64,000 nucleotides of DNA from Streptomyces sp. NBC_01235 (lineage in GTDB: Bacteria > Actinomycetota > Actinomycetes > Streptomycetales > Streptomycetaceae): the NCBI RefSeq assembly GCF_035989285.1, contig NZ_CP108513.1:10912001-10976000 (forward strand), read 5' to 3'. Under the pieces are notes generated by a model. The model searched no databases. It was not told the DNA's origin and saw only the letters and a list, made by a program, of their open reading frames with translations. Below are positions 1 to 8,874 of the stretch, in pieces. The number at the start of each line of letters is the position of its first letter. Within the stretch, counting starts at the first letter, position 1. The position numbers and the translations under genes are program-made.

Positions 1-557
1 GGGTGAGTTGAGGCACGCCGCCGTTTTCGTGATCGGCCGTGGCATGCCGGCTGATCAGCGCGTGCGGCGATGCCTCCGACGTGCAGCCGCTGGCTACCCG
101 ATGTTCGGCGCTGGGGCGTCGCTGCCGTCACACCTTCTCGTGACATGTGCTTTCCCGGTGCTTGCGGTGCCCGCCACCAACGGGCAGTCGGCCCCTTGCC
201 CCGGCCCGATGGTCGGCACGGGAATTCCTCACCTCACGAAGCGGGTAGCTTGGCGGCGGCCCTGCTTTTGCCCATCGCTGCCCGGATGCGAGCCCCTGCA
301 GAAACGACATCCCTGGTGCTGGACGGCGCGAGACGGATCTGTTGCCGGCGTCACCGACGTGACCAGCTTCATACCTCAGCGCCTGACAAGATCGCCCTTC
401 GGGGCAGGTCGGAATGAGGCAGATGGCAAGATATGAGCCACCTGCCCCGCGCGCTGTGACGCGTAGGGTGGTGTAGACGTGGCAAGGGAGAACATCGTGT
501 TGGCCGAAGCCTTGAAGGGTGTTCCCCGGATACCCGGCGTCGGAGCTGAGGCTCGGC
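1..557. other. No supported gene
   Basis: Open frames exist on both strands but none has a recognisable domain, a convincing ribosome binding site or a protein-like composition. The last 100 bases are probably leader for the LuxR-type gene that starts at 558. Confidence 0.5.
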
Positions 558-3350
558 ATGGCGGGTAGCCACAGCACCCTGCGCCCATACGAACCTGGTG
601 GGTCCCTGGTGGGCCGGGAGACGGAGATCGCCCGCCTCCTGGAGATCGTCGAAGGCCGTGTCGAACCGCGGATGCTGCTCCTGCTCGGCGAGGCCGGCAC
701 GGGCAAGTCGCGGCTTCTGGCGGTCGCCGGTGACCATGCGCGGGACAGCGGAACGCTCGTCCTGGCGTCCCAGGGCATCGAGGCCGAGTCGCGGCAGTCC
801 TTTGCCGCCCTGCACCAGTTGCTCCTGCCCGTGCTGCCCGACGCCGCCTCCCTGCCCGACCATCTGCGCAAGGCGCTCGAGACGGCGTTCGGCATCGCTC
901 CCGCCGAGGGGCCGCCCGAGCCCATGCTGCTGCGTGTGGCCGTCCTGACGCTGCTGAGCGATGTCTCGGACCGGCAGCGCGTCCTGCTGGCCCTCGACGA
1001 TGTCCAGCACTTCGACCGGGACTCCCTCGACGTGCTGGGTTTCGTGATGCGCCGCGTCACGGCACAGGACGTGCCGGTGCTGCTGACCGCACGCGGGCAG
1101 ACGGCCCCCGCCGGGGTTCCGGCCGACCTGCCCACCGTGCTGTTGGGGCCGCTGACCGAACAGGCCGCGGCCGAACTCGTGGACGCCCAGCCGCACGCAC
1201 CCACCGGCCGGACGCGGAGCGAACTACTGCGGCAGGCCGGTGGGAACCCGCTGGCCATCATCGAACTGTGCCGCGCGCCCGGAGCGGGCGGCACGGGTCT
1301 GCTGCCCGGCGGAGGACTGCCGCAGACGGAGCGCATCCAGGAGCTGTACGCCGCGCGGCTGCGCGGTCTGCCGGAAGTGGCGCAGCGGCTGATCCTGTAC
1401 GCCGCGGCGTCGCAGTACGAGGACCTCGCCACGATCATGGCGGCCGCGGGCGTCGGCCCGGACCTCTCGGCCTGGGCTTCGGCCGAGGAGGCCGGCCTCG
1501 TGGCCATCTTCGACGGGCGGGTGCTCTTCCGCCATCCGCTGGCACGCACGGGTTCCTATCACGCGGCGTCGGCCTACCTCCGGCAACAGGCGCACCGGGA
1601 TCTTGCGGCCGCCCTCGCGGCCGACCCGGCCCGGCGCGCCTGGCACCTGGCCGCCGCGTGCTTCAGCCACGACGAGTCCGTGGCGGCGGCTCTGGAGGAC
1701 ACCGCCGAACTCGCCGAGCGGCGCGGCGGCTTCTACGCGGCGGCCCAGGCGCTGCAGCGGTCCGCCGAGTGCAGCCCCGCGACCGCCGACCGGGCGCGCC
1801 GGTACGTGAAGGCGCTGCACGCCGCCACCACCGCCGCCGACCCCTCATGGGTCAGCGAGTTGTACGACAAGGTCACCGCGCTGACCGAGGACCGGGACCT
1901 GCTGGGCATGGCGGCCTGTGGCGCGGGCATGGCCCTGTCGTTGTTCGGTTACCAGCGCCAGGGGTTCCGGGTGCTGATGAGCGCGTTGGAGCCGGATCCC
2001 CCCAGGTCCGGCATGACGGTGTTCGCTCTGGCCAGCGTGCTCGGGGCAGTCGCGTACCAGTCGGGCCTGCCTGAGGTCGGGCGCCCGGTCGCCGGCCTGG
2101 TGGACGAGGCTGGGGCCAGGAACCGCGACACGCCCTTCTCCGAACTGGCGACGAGTGACAGCTGGGCCGCCGTGCGGGCCGTGACCTTGGCTGCGGCCGA
2201 CCCGACCGGCGCTACCGAGTTGTTGCGGGGCATCCGTCGCCGGGCGGGCGCGCCGGAGCCGGCGACCAGCGTCGCGGAGATGACCCGGGCCCTCGGGATC
2301 GGCGGGGTGGCCTGGTACGCCGACGAGTCCGACCTGTGCGTGGAGACCTTCCGCCAGGTGTACGCCCTGCTCAGCGCGTACGGTGCCATGGGACCTGCCG
2401 TGCCCACGCTCTCAGCGATGGCCGCGGCACTCATCGACACCGGCCGGTGGGCGGAGGCCGACGAGCATCTGGAGAGGACTGCGGCGCTGGCGGCGGTGCA
2501 CAAGCTGAGGCACGTGCAGATCGACGTCGAGGCGCTGCGGGCGACCCTGCGGGCCTTGCGCGGTGAGAGTGCCGGCATGACGGCGGACCCGGCCTGGACG
2601 GCGGTCGGCCTGGAGGAGAACCGCGCCACTCACGCACGCATCCTCCGGGCCGCCGGTACAGCTGCCGGGGCGGCCGGTGATTTCGACGGCGCGTTCCGGC
2701 AGTTCCGGTCGCTGTTCGGTGAGGACGGCAGGCCTGTGCACTACTTCCTGTCACCGCGATCGGTCGCCGACCTTGCCGCGGCCGCCCAGCGGACGGGCCG
2801 ACAGGGGGAGGCGGCGCACATTCTCGCGGCGGTGCGCGACGCGATGGGGCCGCAGCCGACGAGCCGGATGATGCTGCTGATGCATCACGCCGCCGCGCTG
2901 ACCGGCGACCCGAAGGACGCCGAACACCACTTCCGTCTCGCCACGGTGAACCCCGTGGGCGATCAGTGGCCACTGGCCCGGGCACAGGCGAGACTCCACT
3001 ACGCGCAGTGGCTGCGAAGACGGCGGCGCCCCCTGGAGGCCCGCGCGCTCCTTGCCTCCGCGCTCGAGTCGTTCACCCGGCTCGGAGCCGCCACCCTGGC
3101 CGAGGAATCCCGCGCCGAGCTACGGGCGAGCGGCGTGGCCACCGCCCCCGCCCAGGCCGACCCGCTGGCGGAACTCACCGCTCAGCAGCGCCAGATCGTA
3201 CGGCTGGCGGCCCGGGGGCTGCGTAACCGGGAGATCGCGGAGCGGCTGATGCTCTCCCCGCGCACGGTCAGCTCGCACCTCTACAACGTGTATCCGAAGC
3301 TGGGTGTCAGCAGCCGCAACCAGCTCCGCGATCTGTTCGACGATCTGTGA
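558..3350 (+). CDS. LuxR family transcriptional regulator with AAA ATPase domain (LAL type)
   Basis: Large ATP-binding regulator of the LuxR (LAL) family, about 930 residues, the normal size. An N-terminal AAA/STAND-type ATPase has Walker A GEAGTGKS near residues 44-51 and a Walker B-like strand LLALDDVQ about 100 residues later. A long TPR-like helical middle follows. The last 60 residues are a LuxR helix-turn-helix, starting LTAQQRQIVRLAARGLRNRE and containing SPRTVSSHLYNVYPKLGV. ATG 558 is chosen because GAGG lies six bases upstream; an in-frame GTG at 519 is possible but poorly preceded. Such proteins usually activate nearby secondary-metabolism or catabolic genes after sensing a ligand through the helical region. 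The only gene directly downstream is a broken esterase, so no target can be named. Confidence 0.9.
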   Translation: MAGSHSTLRPYEPGGSLVGRETEIARLLEIVEGRVEPRMLLLLGEAGTGKSRLLAVAGDHARDSGTLVLASQGIEAESRQSFAALHQLLLPVLPDAASLPDHLRKALETAFGIAPAEGPPEPMLLRVAVLTLLSDVSDRQRVLLALDDVQHFDRDSLDVLGFVMRRVTAQDVPVLLTARGQTAPAGVPADLPTVLLGPLTEQAAAELVDAQPHAPTGRTRSELLRQAGGNPLAIIELCRAPGAGGTGLLPGGGLPQTERIQELYAARLRGLPEVAQRLILYAAASQYEDLATIMAAAGVGPDLSAWASAEEAGLVAIFDGRVLFRHPLARTGSYHAASAYLRQQAHRDLAAALAADPARRAWHLAAACFSHDESVAAALEDTAELAERRGGFYAAAQALQRSAECSPATADRARRYVKALHAATTAADPSWVSELYDKVTALTEDRDLLGMAACGAGMALSLFGYQRQGFRVLMSALEPDPPRSGMTVFALASVLGAVAYQSGLPEVGRPVAGLVDEAGARNRDTPFSELATSDSWAAVRAVTLAAADPTGATELLRGIRRRAGAPEPATSVAEMTRALGIGGVAWYADESDLCVETFRQVYALLSAYGAMGPAVPTLSAMAAALIDTGRWAEADEHLERTAALAAVHKLRHVQIDVEALRATLRALRGESAGMTADPAWTAVGLEENRATHARILRAAGTAAGAAGDFDGAFRQFRSLFGEDGRPVHYFLSPRSVADLAAAAQRTGRQGEAAHILAAVRDAMGPQPTSRMMLLMHHAAALTGDPKDAEHHFRLATVNPVGDQWPLARAQARLHYAQWLRRRRRPLEARALLASALESFTRLGAATLAEESRAELRASGVATAPAQADPLAELTAQQRQIVRLAARGLRNREIAERLMLSPRTVSSHLYNVYPKLGVSSRNQLRDLFDDL

Positions 3351-3498
3351 GCCCCCACGGCGAGTCACCGCAGACGATACGGTGGCCATCCAGCGGACGA
3401 TCGCGCGCGGCGATGGACGGAACGTGAGTCGTTCGAGTTCCGAGCCCGTGAGCGGGCGAGACGAGCCAGAATAGCCTGCCGTCGTCCTCGACCCGCTT

Positions 3499-4434
3499 GT
3501 GCAACGGCTCGTGGACGCCTCTGCCGGACCGCCCTACCTGCACCAGCTGGGCCCGGCCGACGGACGGCAGGCACTGCTGGAGATCCAAGGCCACATGCTC
3601 GACGACTTCGGCCTGGACGCAGAGTTCCGGGTCGCCCCGGTGGGTCCCAGCGGGCTCGTCGGCTTCTGGTTGTTCCGGCCTGCACGGCTGACGGGCCCGC
3701 TCCCCGTGGTCGTGTACCTGCATGGCGGCCGGTGGATGCCGGGTGACGCCAGGACTCACGCGCGCACGATCGGCGAGCTGGCGGCCGGGAGTGGTGCCGC
3801 CTTCGTGGTGCCCGAGTACACCCGTACCCCGGAGGCCCGTCACCCGGTCGCGCTGGAGGAGTCGTACGCGGTCCTGACCTCGGTGGTGGAGGAGGCCGAC
3901 ACCCTGGATCCGGACGGCCGCAAGCCGGCGCTGGCCGGCGACTGCGGCGGCGCGACCATGGCCACGACGCTCACCAGCATGGCCAAGCAGCGTGGGGGCC
4001 CCGGATCCGTGCACAGCCGCTGTACTACCCGGTGACCGACCCGTACTCCGCCACCCCGTCGCGGGATCAGTTCGATTCCGGCTACCTCCTGACGGGTGAG
4101 GCTCTGGACTGGTACTGGCACCAGTACACCGACGACGCGTGCGAGCTCGCCGAGCCCGCGGCCTCGCCGCTGCGGGCCACCACGGCAGACCTCGCGGGAC
4201 TTCCTCCCCGCCCTGATGGTGACGGCGGCGGCGGACGTCGTACGGGACGAGGGTGACCAGTACGCCCGCATGCTGCGGCAGGCCGGCGTCCCGGTAATCG
4301 CCGTCCGCTACCTGTACCTGGGGACGGTGCACGACTTCGTGTCCCTGAATTCTCTCCGGGACAGCCCGCCGACGCTGGCGGCGATCCGGCAGGGTGGCCA
4401 CTTCCTCAGGGACGCTCTCGCCGACCGGCGCTGA
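3499..4434 (+). pseudogene. Alpha/beta hydrolase (esterase/lipase, HSL-like), frameshifted twice
   Basis: Parts of one hydrolase lie in three successive frames. Frame one carries the oxyanion-hole segment VVVYLHGGRW. The expected nucleophile elbow GDSxGG reads GDCGGA, so the catalytic serine appears replaced. After a shift near 4000 (G/C run) the frame reads LYYPVTDPYSATPSRDQFDSGY. After another near 4200 (CTCCCCGCC) it reads ALMVTAAADVVRDEGDQYA and ends VHDFVSLNS...ALADRR, which supply the late acid and histidine motifs. The same architecture recurs at 11625-12586, so the two are paralogues. As sequenced it cannot make a complete enzyme. Either two one-base errors or real decay would explain it. 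Confidence 0.8.
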
Positions 4435-4492
4435 CCGACCGGTTCGACGCGACGGTGGATGAGACACGTTCGGCGTTCCTGACAGCGAGCGC

Positions 4493-4684
4493 ATGCTGTG
4501 GGAGGAGCTGAAGAAGACCCAGGAACGGATGGCCGAGCTGATCGCGGAGAACAAGCGCCAGAAGGCCGAGATCGACATGTTCGCCCGGGTGGTGAACGTT
4601 CTGACCGTTGAGAACGACCAGCTCAAGAGGAAGCTGGGCGATCAGCAGGCTCCGGTGGTGCGGTTGCATCCGGCCCCCGAGTAG
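4493..4684 (+). CDS. Small coiled-coil protein, possibly the C-terminus of a DUF6262-type element protein
   Basis: Sixty-three residues rich in E, K, Q and L with a clear heptad pattern (WEELKKTQERMAELIAENKR), ending in a short basic/proline tail. It resembles the C-terminal coiled coil of DUF6262-like proteins that accompany tyrosine recombinases in actinobacterial mobile elements. The N-terminal helix-turn-helix expected there is absent, so it may be a truncated remnant rather than a full gene. No good ribosome binding site is visible. Confidence 0.4.
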   Translation: MLWEELKKTQERMAELIAENKRQKAEIDMFARVVNVLTVENDQLKRKLGDQQAPVVRLHPAPE

Positions 4685-4741
4685 CTGCACAGACGTGTCC
4701 TGTCCTGCCCGCGAAGTGGGCAGGACAGAACGACCGGGCAT

Positions 4742-5066
4742 GCCTCAGGCGGCGACGCCGAGTTCCGTGCGGGTGCGGTGGATGAACTCACGGACGGCTG
4801 GCTCGCGCCGCCAGGGGGGCGAGGGCCGCGTTGAACTCGGCGACGTAGTCCTTGGCGCGGGTGGACTGGACGCGGGCGAGGATGTCGACGGACCGGTTGC
4901 CGAGTTCGAGGCCATGGCCGAGGGCGCGGGCCTGGAGATGGGCGGTCCCACGATGGCGAGGCGCATGCCGACGGAGCGCGTGAACACCCCGGGCGGCATG
5001 GCAGCGGCCTGTTGGTTCCAACCGAGGGCGTCCTTGGGGTTCTTCAGGTCGCGGAAGACCCTCGCG
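4742..5066 (-). pseudogene. C-terminal remnant of a TPR-containing XRE-type regulator
   Basis: Reading leftward from about 5066, two frames together give RVFRDLKNPKDALGWNQQAA, then ALGHGLELGNRSVDILARV, then STRAKDYVAEFNAALAP and a tail VREFIHRTRTELGVAA. This is the TPR-like tail typical of Streptomyces helix-turn-helix regulators. The DNA-binding half is missing: homology stops at 5066, exactly where a fragment of an unrelated gene begins on the other strand. At least one frameshift lies near 4800. Confidence 0.6.
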
Positions 5067-5147
5067 TGATCGACGGCCGCGGCACCCTCAACGCGGACGG
5101 CTGGCGCGAGGCCGGATGGACCCACCGCGCCCTCGGACGCCCCTGAA
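5067..5147 (+). pseudogene. C-terminal fragment of a UDP-glucose/GDP-mannose dehydrogenase (copy 1)
   Basis: Twenty-six codons reading VIDGRGTLNADGWREAGWTH then RALGRP and a stop, which matches the C-terminal end of UDP-glucose 6-dehydrogenase family proteins. No other part of the enzyme is present. A near-identical piece lies at 6805-6892, 1740 bases away in the same orientation. It overlaps the end of the nuclease gene on the other strand. Confidence 0.6.
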
Positions 5148-5996
5148 CTCGCGGTTCAGCCCAGCTCGGCGCGTCGACCTGACCGGTCGAGGCCGACGCG
5201 CCTGGCTGGGTAGACGCCGGGGGCGCTTGATGCTCCCGAGCGCCTCCCACAACGGCTGTCCCTCCTGGCTCCACAGCTCCAAGCAGTGACGGTCCATCAG
5301 CCGAATCCCATACCGCTCGGCCCAGGCCACGGCAGGCCCGCTGAATCGGCCGTTGGTGACGACAACGGCAAACTGGGCACCATGGACCGGCGCCGCAGTC
5401 CCGTTGACCTGCTGGAGCACGCCGACTCCCGTGGCCTTTCCGGCCCAGCCATCGCGCCGGTGTTTGCACTGGATGACCCAGACCCGGCCATCGGCATCCA
5501 CGGCGCGCACATCACAGGCATCGTCACCCGCACCACCGACCCGCTCGGCCGTGAATCCGTCCCGCCGCATCAGATCACGTATTGCGTATTCGAAGGCCCG
5601 GGGGTCTGACTCGTCCAGTTCGGACAGCTGCATCCGCAGCCCTTGAGCCCGACGCTCTTCCCACCTCCGCCTCTGCTCTGCCGCCGCCCCGAAGACGACC
5701 ACGAGCATCAGCCCTGCCTGCGGCAGGACGGCATAGATCCCCCAGTGATCATTCAGCCAGGCGCCCAGCCAGACGAAGAACCCGATGAACCCCGCGCCTG
5801 CGATGACCGCTCCTACGGCGAGCGCAGCGAACTGCAGCTTCTCGCGCCTGTCCAGCAGACGCTCGCGCTCGTCCTCGCTCACGTCATCAGGGGACACCCT
5901 CAACGCCGCCCACACGTCCGCAAGGTGTCCACGCACCTTGGCGAGCCTGCCGCTCAGCTCCGCCCGCGCCCTGACTGGCACTCCCTCTTCAACCAT
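5088..5996 (-). CDS. Membrane-anchored Mrr-like restriction endonuclease family protein
   Basis: 302 residues. An N-terminal coiled segment (1-52) is followed by two hydrophobic helices (about 54-81 and 85-106) and a basic linker. The PD-(D/E)xK domain of the Mrr type has E136 in AFEYAIRDLM, GGAGDDACDV with D162, and the Q-x-K motif WVIQCKHR (Q176, K178). Mrr proteins cleave modified or foreign DNA; tethering by two membrane helices is a recurrent variant of unknown role. The last ~20 residues (rich in R and G) overlap an antisense gene fragment, so the native C-terminus may have been replaced at a recombination joint. Start is ATG 5996. No partner methylase is visible. Confidence 0.75.
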   Translation of the reverse strand: MVEEGVPVRARAELSGRLAKVRGHLADVWAALRVSPDDVSEDERERLLDRREKLQFAALAVGAVIAGAGFIGFFVWLGAWLNDHWGIYAVLPQAGLMLVVVFGAAAEQRRRWEERRAQGLRMQLSELDESDPRAFEYAIRDLMRRDGFTAERVGGAGDDACDVRAVDADGRVWVIQCKHRRDGWAGKATGVGVLQQVNGTAAPVHGAQFAVVVTNGRFSGPAVAWAERYGIRLMDRHCLELWSQEGQPLWEALGSIKRPRRLPSQARRPRPVRSTRRAGLNREFRGVRGRGGSIRPRASRPR

Positions 5997-6240
5997 GCGA
6001 TCCCCTCAGCCAGTTGATGTCCCCGCACAACGGCTTAGTGGACCACACCGCACTGACAGAGCAGCCGGGTTCTGGATAGGCGTGACCCGGCCCTCGTGAG
6101 CTCGGACCGGCCTCGGCGGGGAACCGGTGAGCGCAACCAGCACCCGTGCTCCCCCGGGGTGTTCCAACCTCACGGGCATGAGCATGCGCAGTGGAGAGCT
6201 GGAACCCCGACCGGCCAACGAGGTCCTGACGTAGCCTCAC

Positions 6241-6692
6241 GAGGCGGCTCTGCAGGGGCTGCGGGCCTTTGAGGCGCTGATCCTCGACACCCTGGCCCAG
6301 TCCGGGCTCCCGACCGACGGCATCCTGGTCGGGCTGGAGGAACGCCATGCCCTGATGGAGAGCAGCGGCTTCGCGCTCCGGCGGCTGCCCGCTGAGAAGC
6401 GCAGACAGGCCACCCACATCTCCAAGATGATCACCGCGGGGTCCGGGTCGGTCTCTTCGATGCCGCGTTGAATTACCTCTGGGACGAGACCGTCCTTGAA
6501 CTGCGCAAGCGCGTCGTGAACTTCGACCTCCAGTACTTCTATGAGGTTGCCGAGAAGAACGACAACAAGCGCAAGGAGCTCAAGGACGAGGAGGACCTGC
6601 CCAAACTCGACGACCAGAAGCTGCTCACCGGCTGTCGCGAGATCGGCGTGATCAGCGACATCGGGTTCCAGGAACTCGACCTCTCAACGACT
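6241..6692 (+). pseudogene. Truncated, frameshifted conserved protein with a GLFDAALNYLWDE core
   Basis: From 6241 one frame gives EAALQGLRAFEALILDTLAQ and onward to ISKMITAG. After a shift near 6445 the next frame gives GLFDAALNYLWDETVLELRK then FDLQYFYEVAEKN ... CREIGVISDIGFQELD. The segment resembles conserved uncharacterised proteins that I associate with defence or accessory islands (from memory; weak). The N-terminus is lost and the C-terminus stops abruptly at about 6692, where sequence leading to a sugar-dehydrogenase fragment begins. No function is assigned. Confidence 0.5.
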
Positions 6693-6804
6693 GACCCCCG
6701 CACGCACCCCAGCCGAGCCAGTCCGTGCGGCCGACGAGAGCCCGGGGCTCGCCAGCTCACCCGGTGGCCGAAGTCCTTCTTCTTCGCCCGCACTGCGAGT
6801 CCAC

Positions 6805-6892
6805 GCGTCATCGACGGCCGCGGCACGCTCAATGCGGGCACCTGGCGCGAGGCCGGCTGGACCGCCCGAGCTCTGGGACGCCCCCTGGGCCA
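6805..6892 (+). pseudogene. C-terminal fragment of a UDP-glucose/GDP-mannose dehydrogenase (copy 2)
   Basis: Reads VIDGRGTLNAGTWREAGWTA then RALGRP, nearly identical to the piece at 5067-5147 but continuing past the first copy's stop (PLGHFRRHAP). It is fused in frame to the preceding broken gene, which shows a recombination joint between about 6692 and 6805. Confidence 0.6.
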
Positions 6893-7228
6893 CTTTCGCC
6901 GCCACGCCCCCTTGCTGGCGAAGCAGCTGGTCAGGGGCCTGCGGCAGCTCGACTCACGGGAGTGAAGGGGCTGAAGGGGCTGAATTTCTGGCAAGTCGCC
7001 ACAGAACTACCTGGCCAACCGCTCCTGGGCGCCGCAGAGCGAAACGTCAGCGCGTCGCTGCACTCTTTGGCCGCTTCGCCCCTGACACTGCTGCCGTGTC
7101 TCTGCAACAGCCCCAGGCCTCTCCCGCGGGGGTAGCCACCGCCCCCCCAGCACGAGCCCGACCTTGACGGACACCTGACTTCAGACGAACGAGCGGCAGC
7201 TCAGGTCCTGTCAGCCCACATCGCGCAC

Positions 7229-7657
7229 ATGGCTCCGAAGCATATGGCCAGGCGACTGCGGCGTCTTCGTGAGCACTTCCCCGACCGGCCGAAGCGCACC
7301 TGGGAGATGAAGACGTGGCTGGTCACGCTGCCCGATAAGCGGCTGAGACTCTATGCCGAACTCTCGGCATTCGAAGCCGCCTTGCTCGCCATGCCGCCGG
7401 CCCGCGACTGCCTGACGAACTGGCAGACCGCAGCACTCGCTGCCGACATCTGCCCCGGCCGGTTTCCGGCCCCCACCGATCAGATCGCGGGCGAGCTCCT
7501 CGCTCTGCGAGCAAAGGCGCGTGAGCGCCTCCGCGCTGAGAACCGCAGCCGCCCCGTCAAGATCACGGTCCCGGAACCAACGTCCCCGGCAGAACCCAGA
7601 CGAGGCCGCCGGACCGCAGCGAGGCCCGCCACCACTCTCTCGCCCCCGGCGCAGTAG
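7229..7657 (+). CDS. Hypothetical protein, 142 residues
   Basis: The reading frame has protein-like composition in its first 110 residues (HFPDRPKRTWEMKTWLVTLP, then a helical stretch with AELSAFEAALLAMPPARDC and LLALRAKARERLRAENR) and a low-complexity basic, proline/alanine-rich tail. I do not recognise a family. The ATG at 7229 lacks a strong ribosome binding site. It sits between a recombination scar and the broken HEPN-type gene. Confidence 0.35.
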   Translation: MAPKHMARRLRRLREHFPDRPKRTWEMKTWLVTLPDKRLRLYAELSAFEAALLAMPPARDCLTNWQTAALAADICPGRFPAPTDQIAGELLALRAKARERLRAENRSRPVKITVPEPTSPAEPRRGRRTAARPATTLSPPAQ

Positions 7658-7828
7658 TCGCGACCCGAGAACGGTGAGGTGCCTCGGCTACCGCATCGGT
7701 CACGCCGATACCTTCCCGCTCGGGTTCCGTGGGCGGGTGTCGACATTCGCTGTGTCTCTCTCAGCGGACGAGCACGCCCTGATCGAGCATGCAGCCGAAC
7801 TCGACGCTCCCGGCAGAGTTGCTGTCGC

Positions 7829-8424
7829 TCAATAGGGGGCGGCCGCCTGAATCTTTCCAACCACCTTCTCCAGGTTCACCAGGAGGAACTCGACCCTCCT
7901 CTGAGGCTTCACCCAGGACCCGGCGCTGCCAAGATTCTTGCCGCCTGTCTGCTTCAGTGCGGCCGCTTTGCTCTTGGGGCTCTCATGGGCGGCGAAGTTG
8001 CGCAGGGTTACCAGCAGGTTGATGGGATCTCGGTGCTGCGGGCCCTTCACAACCCGATAGAGGTAGTGCTCCGTCCGACGAGCTCCTTGATCACTCTGAC
8101 GAGGCCGCTTTGCCCGCCCTCGAAGTCGAAGTAGCCGCCCCCGGTGACCAAGTACTCACAGACCTCGTCATTCAGATGTCGGGGGAAGGCAACCCCAGTT
8201 GTCTCGCTGGTTGTTGACGTGTCGTTATTGATGGCGGTGACCAGGCAGTCCAGCATGAGCTTCTCGAACGCCACCGCCGTCTTGATGAGCGCTGCCTCAT
8301 ACACCCAGGTCACCGCCTGGTCCGTCAGCTTGGCCTCCTCCGCCTCAACGACGAAGTTCCAAATGCGCTGAGACGCTTGCATGAACATGTCTGCTGCGAG
8401 CTTCCCGCTCTTCTTCCTGGGCAC
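7829..8424 (-). pseudogene. HEPN-like RNase domain protein, one frameshift
   Basis: Two overlapping frames read leftward form one protein of about 195 residues. Frame one (GTG 8424) runs MPRKKSGKLAADMFMQASQR ... FEKLMLDCLVTAINN ... VRVIKELVG. After a shift near 8065 the frame continues EHYLYRVVKGPQHRDPINLL then LVTLRNFAAHESPKSKAA. The second half contains R-N-F-A-A-H, the R-x4-H motif that defines catalytic HEPN ribonucleases in toxin-antitoxin and abortive-infection systems. The all-helical composition and position of the motif fit that fold, but the call rests on motif and context, not on a search. No nucleotidyltransferase antitoxin partner is adjacent. Restoring one base would give an intact gene. 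Confidence 0.6.
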
Positions 8425-8547
8425 GGCAGGACGCTAATCATCCTCAGAGAGGTCCGCATCCTGTTTCCCGTCGTGGACAACGGACGCATGCGAACCCCGA
8501 CGATGCGGATGATTGTGACCTTCAGTGAAGATCCGACTGGACCTCGG

Positions 8548-8841
8548 TCAGTCGATGCCTTCGACGATGCGGAAGTCGCGCTCGACGCCGTCGGAGAGGG
8601 CGACCAGCGCTTCCTGGTAGGCCGCACTCTCGCGTGCCGCGACGGCCTGCTCGAAGCTGTCGAACTCGACCAGGACGGTGCGCTCGGCGATTCCGCCGTC
8701 ATGCGCCACGACCCGGCCGCCACGGGCGAAGGTTCGACCGCCCCCGGCCTTGACGGCCGGAGCGGCCAGCTTGTTGTAGGCAGCCAGCTTCTCAGGGTCT
8801 GAAATGGTGCGGTAGACGCTGACCCAGTAGCCCTTGGGCAT
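8548..8841 (-). CDS. DUF1330 family protein
   Basis: 97 residues beginning MPKGYWVSVYRTISDPEKLA and ending VERDFRIVEGID, a complete DUF1330 (ferredoxin-like dimeric alpha-beta barrel) protein. The middle motif ERTVLVEFDSFEQAVAARES is characteristic. The ATG has a strong GGAGG six bases upstream. It is the third gene of a marR - transporter - DUF1330 unit, 33 bases after the transporter. Biochemical role is unknown; related folds bind or oxidise small aromatic compounds. Confidence 0.85.
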   Translation of the reverse strand: MPKGYWVSVYRTISDPEKLAAYNKLAAPAVKAGGGRTFARGGRVVAHDGGIAERTVLVEFDSFEQAVAARESAAYQEALVALSDGVERDFRIVEGID

Positions 8842-8874
8842 GGAACCTCCAGTGTTGGGATGAGTGCATCTGAC

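Noticed and set aside
128..1549. Long minus-strand open frame across the start of the LuxR gene
   Set aside because: Serine/arginine-rich composition, no domain; it is the antisense shadow of the plus-strand LuxR ATPase.
4745..5125. Minus-strand frame as one intact protein
   Set aside because: Its middle is out of frame with the family; the neighbouring frame is needed, so it is a frameshifted relic.
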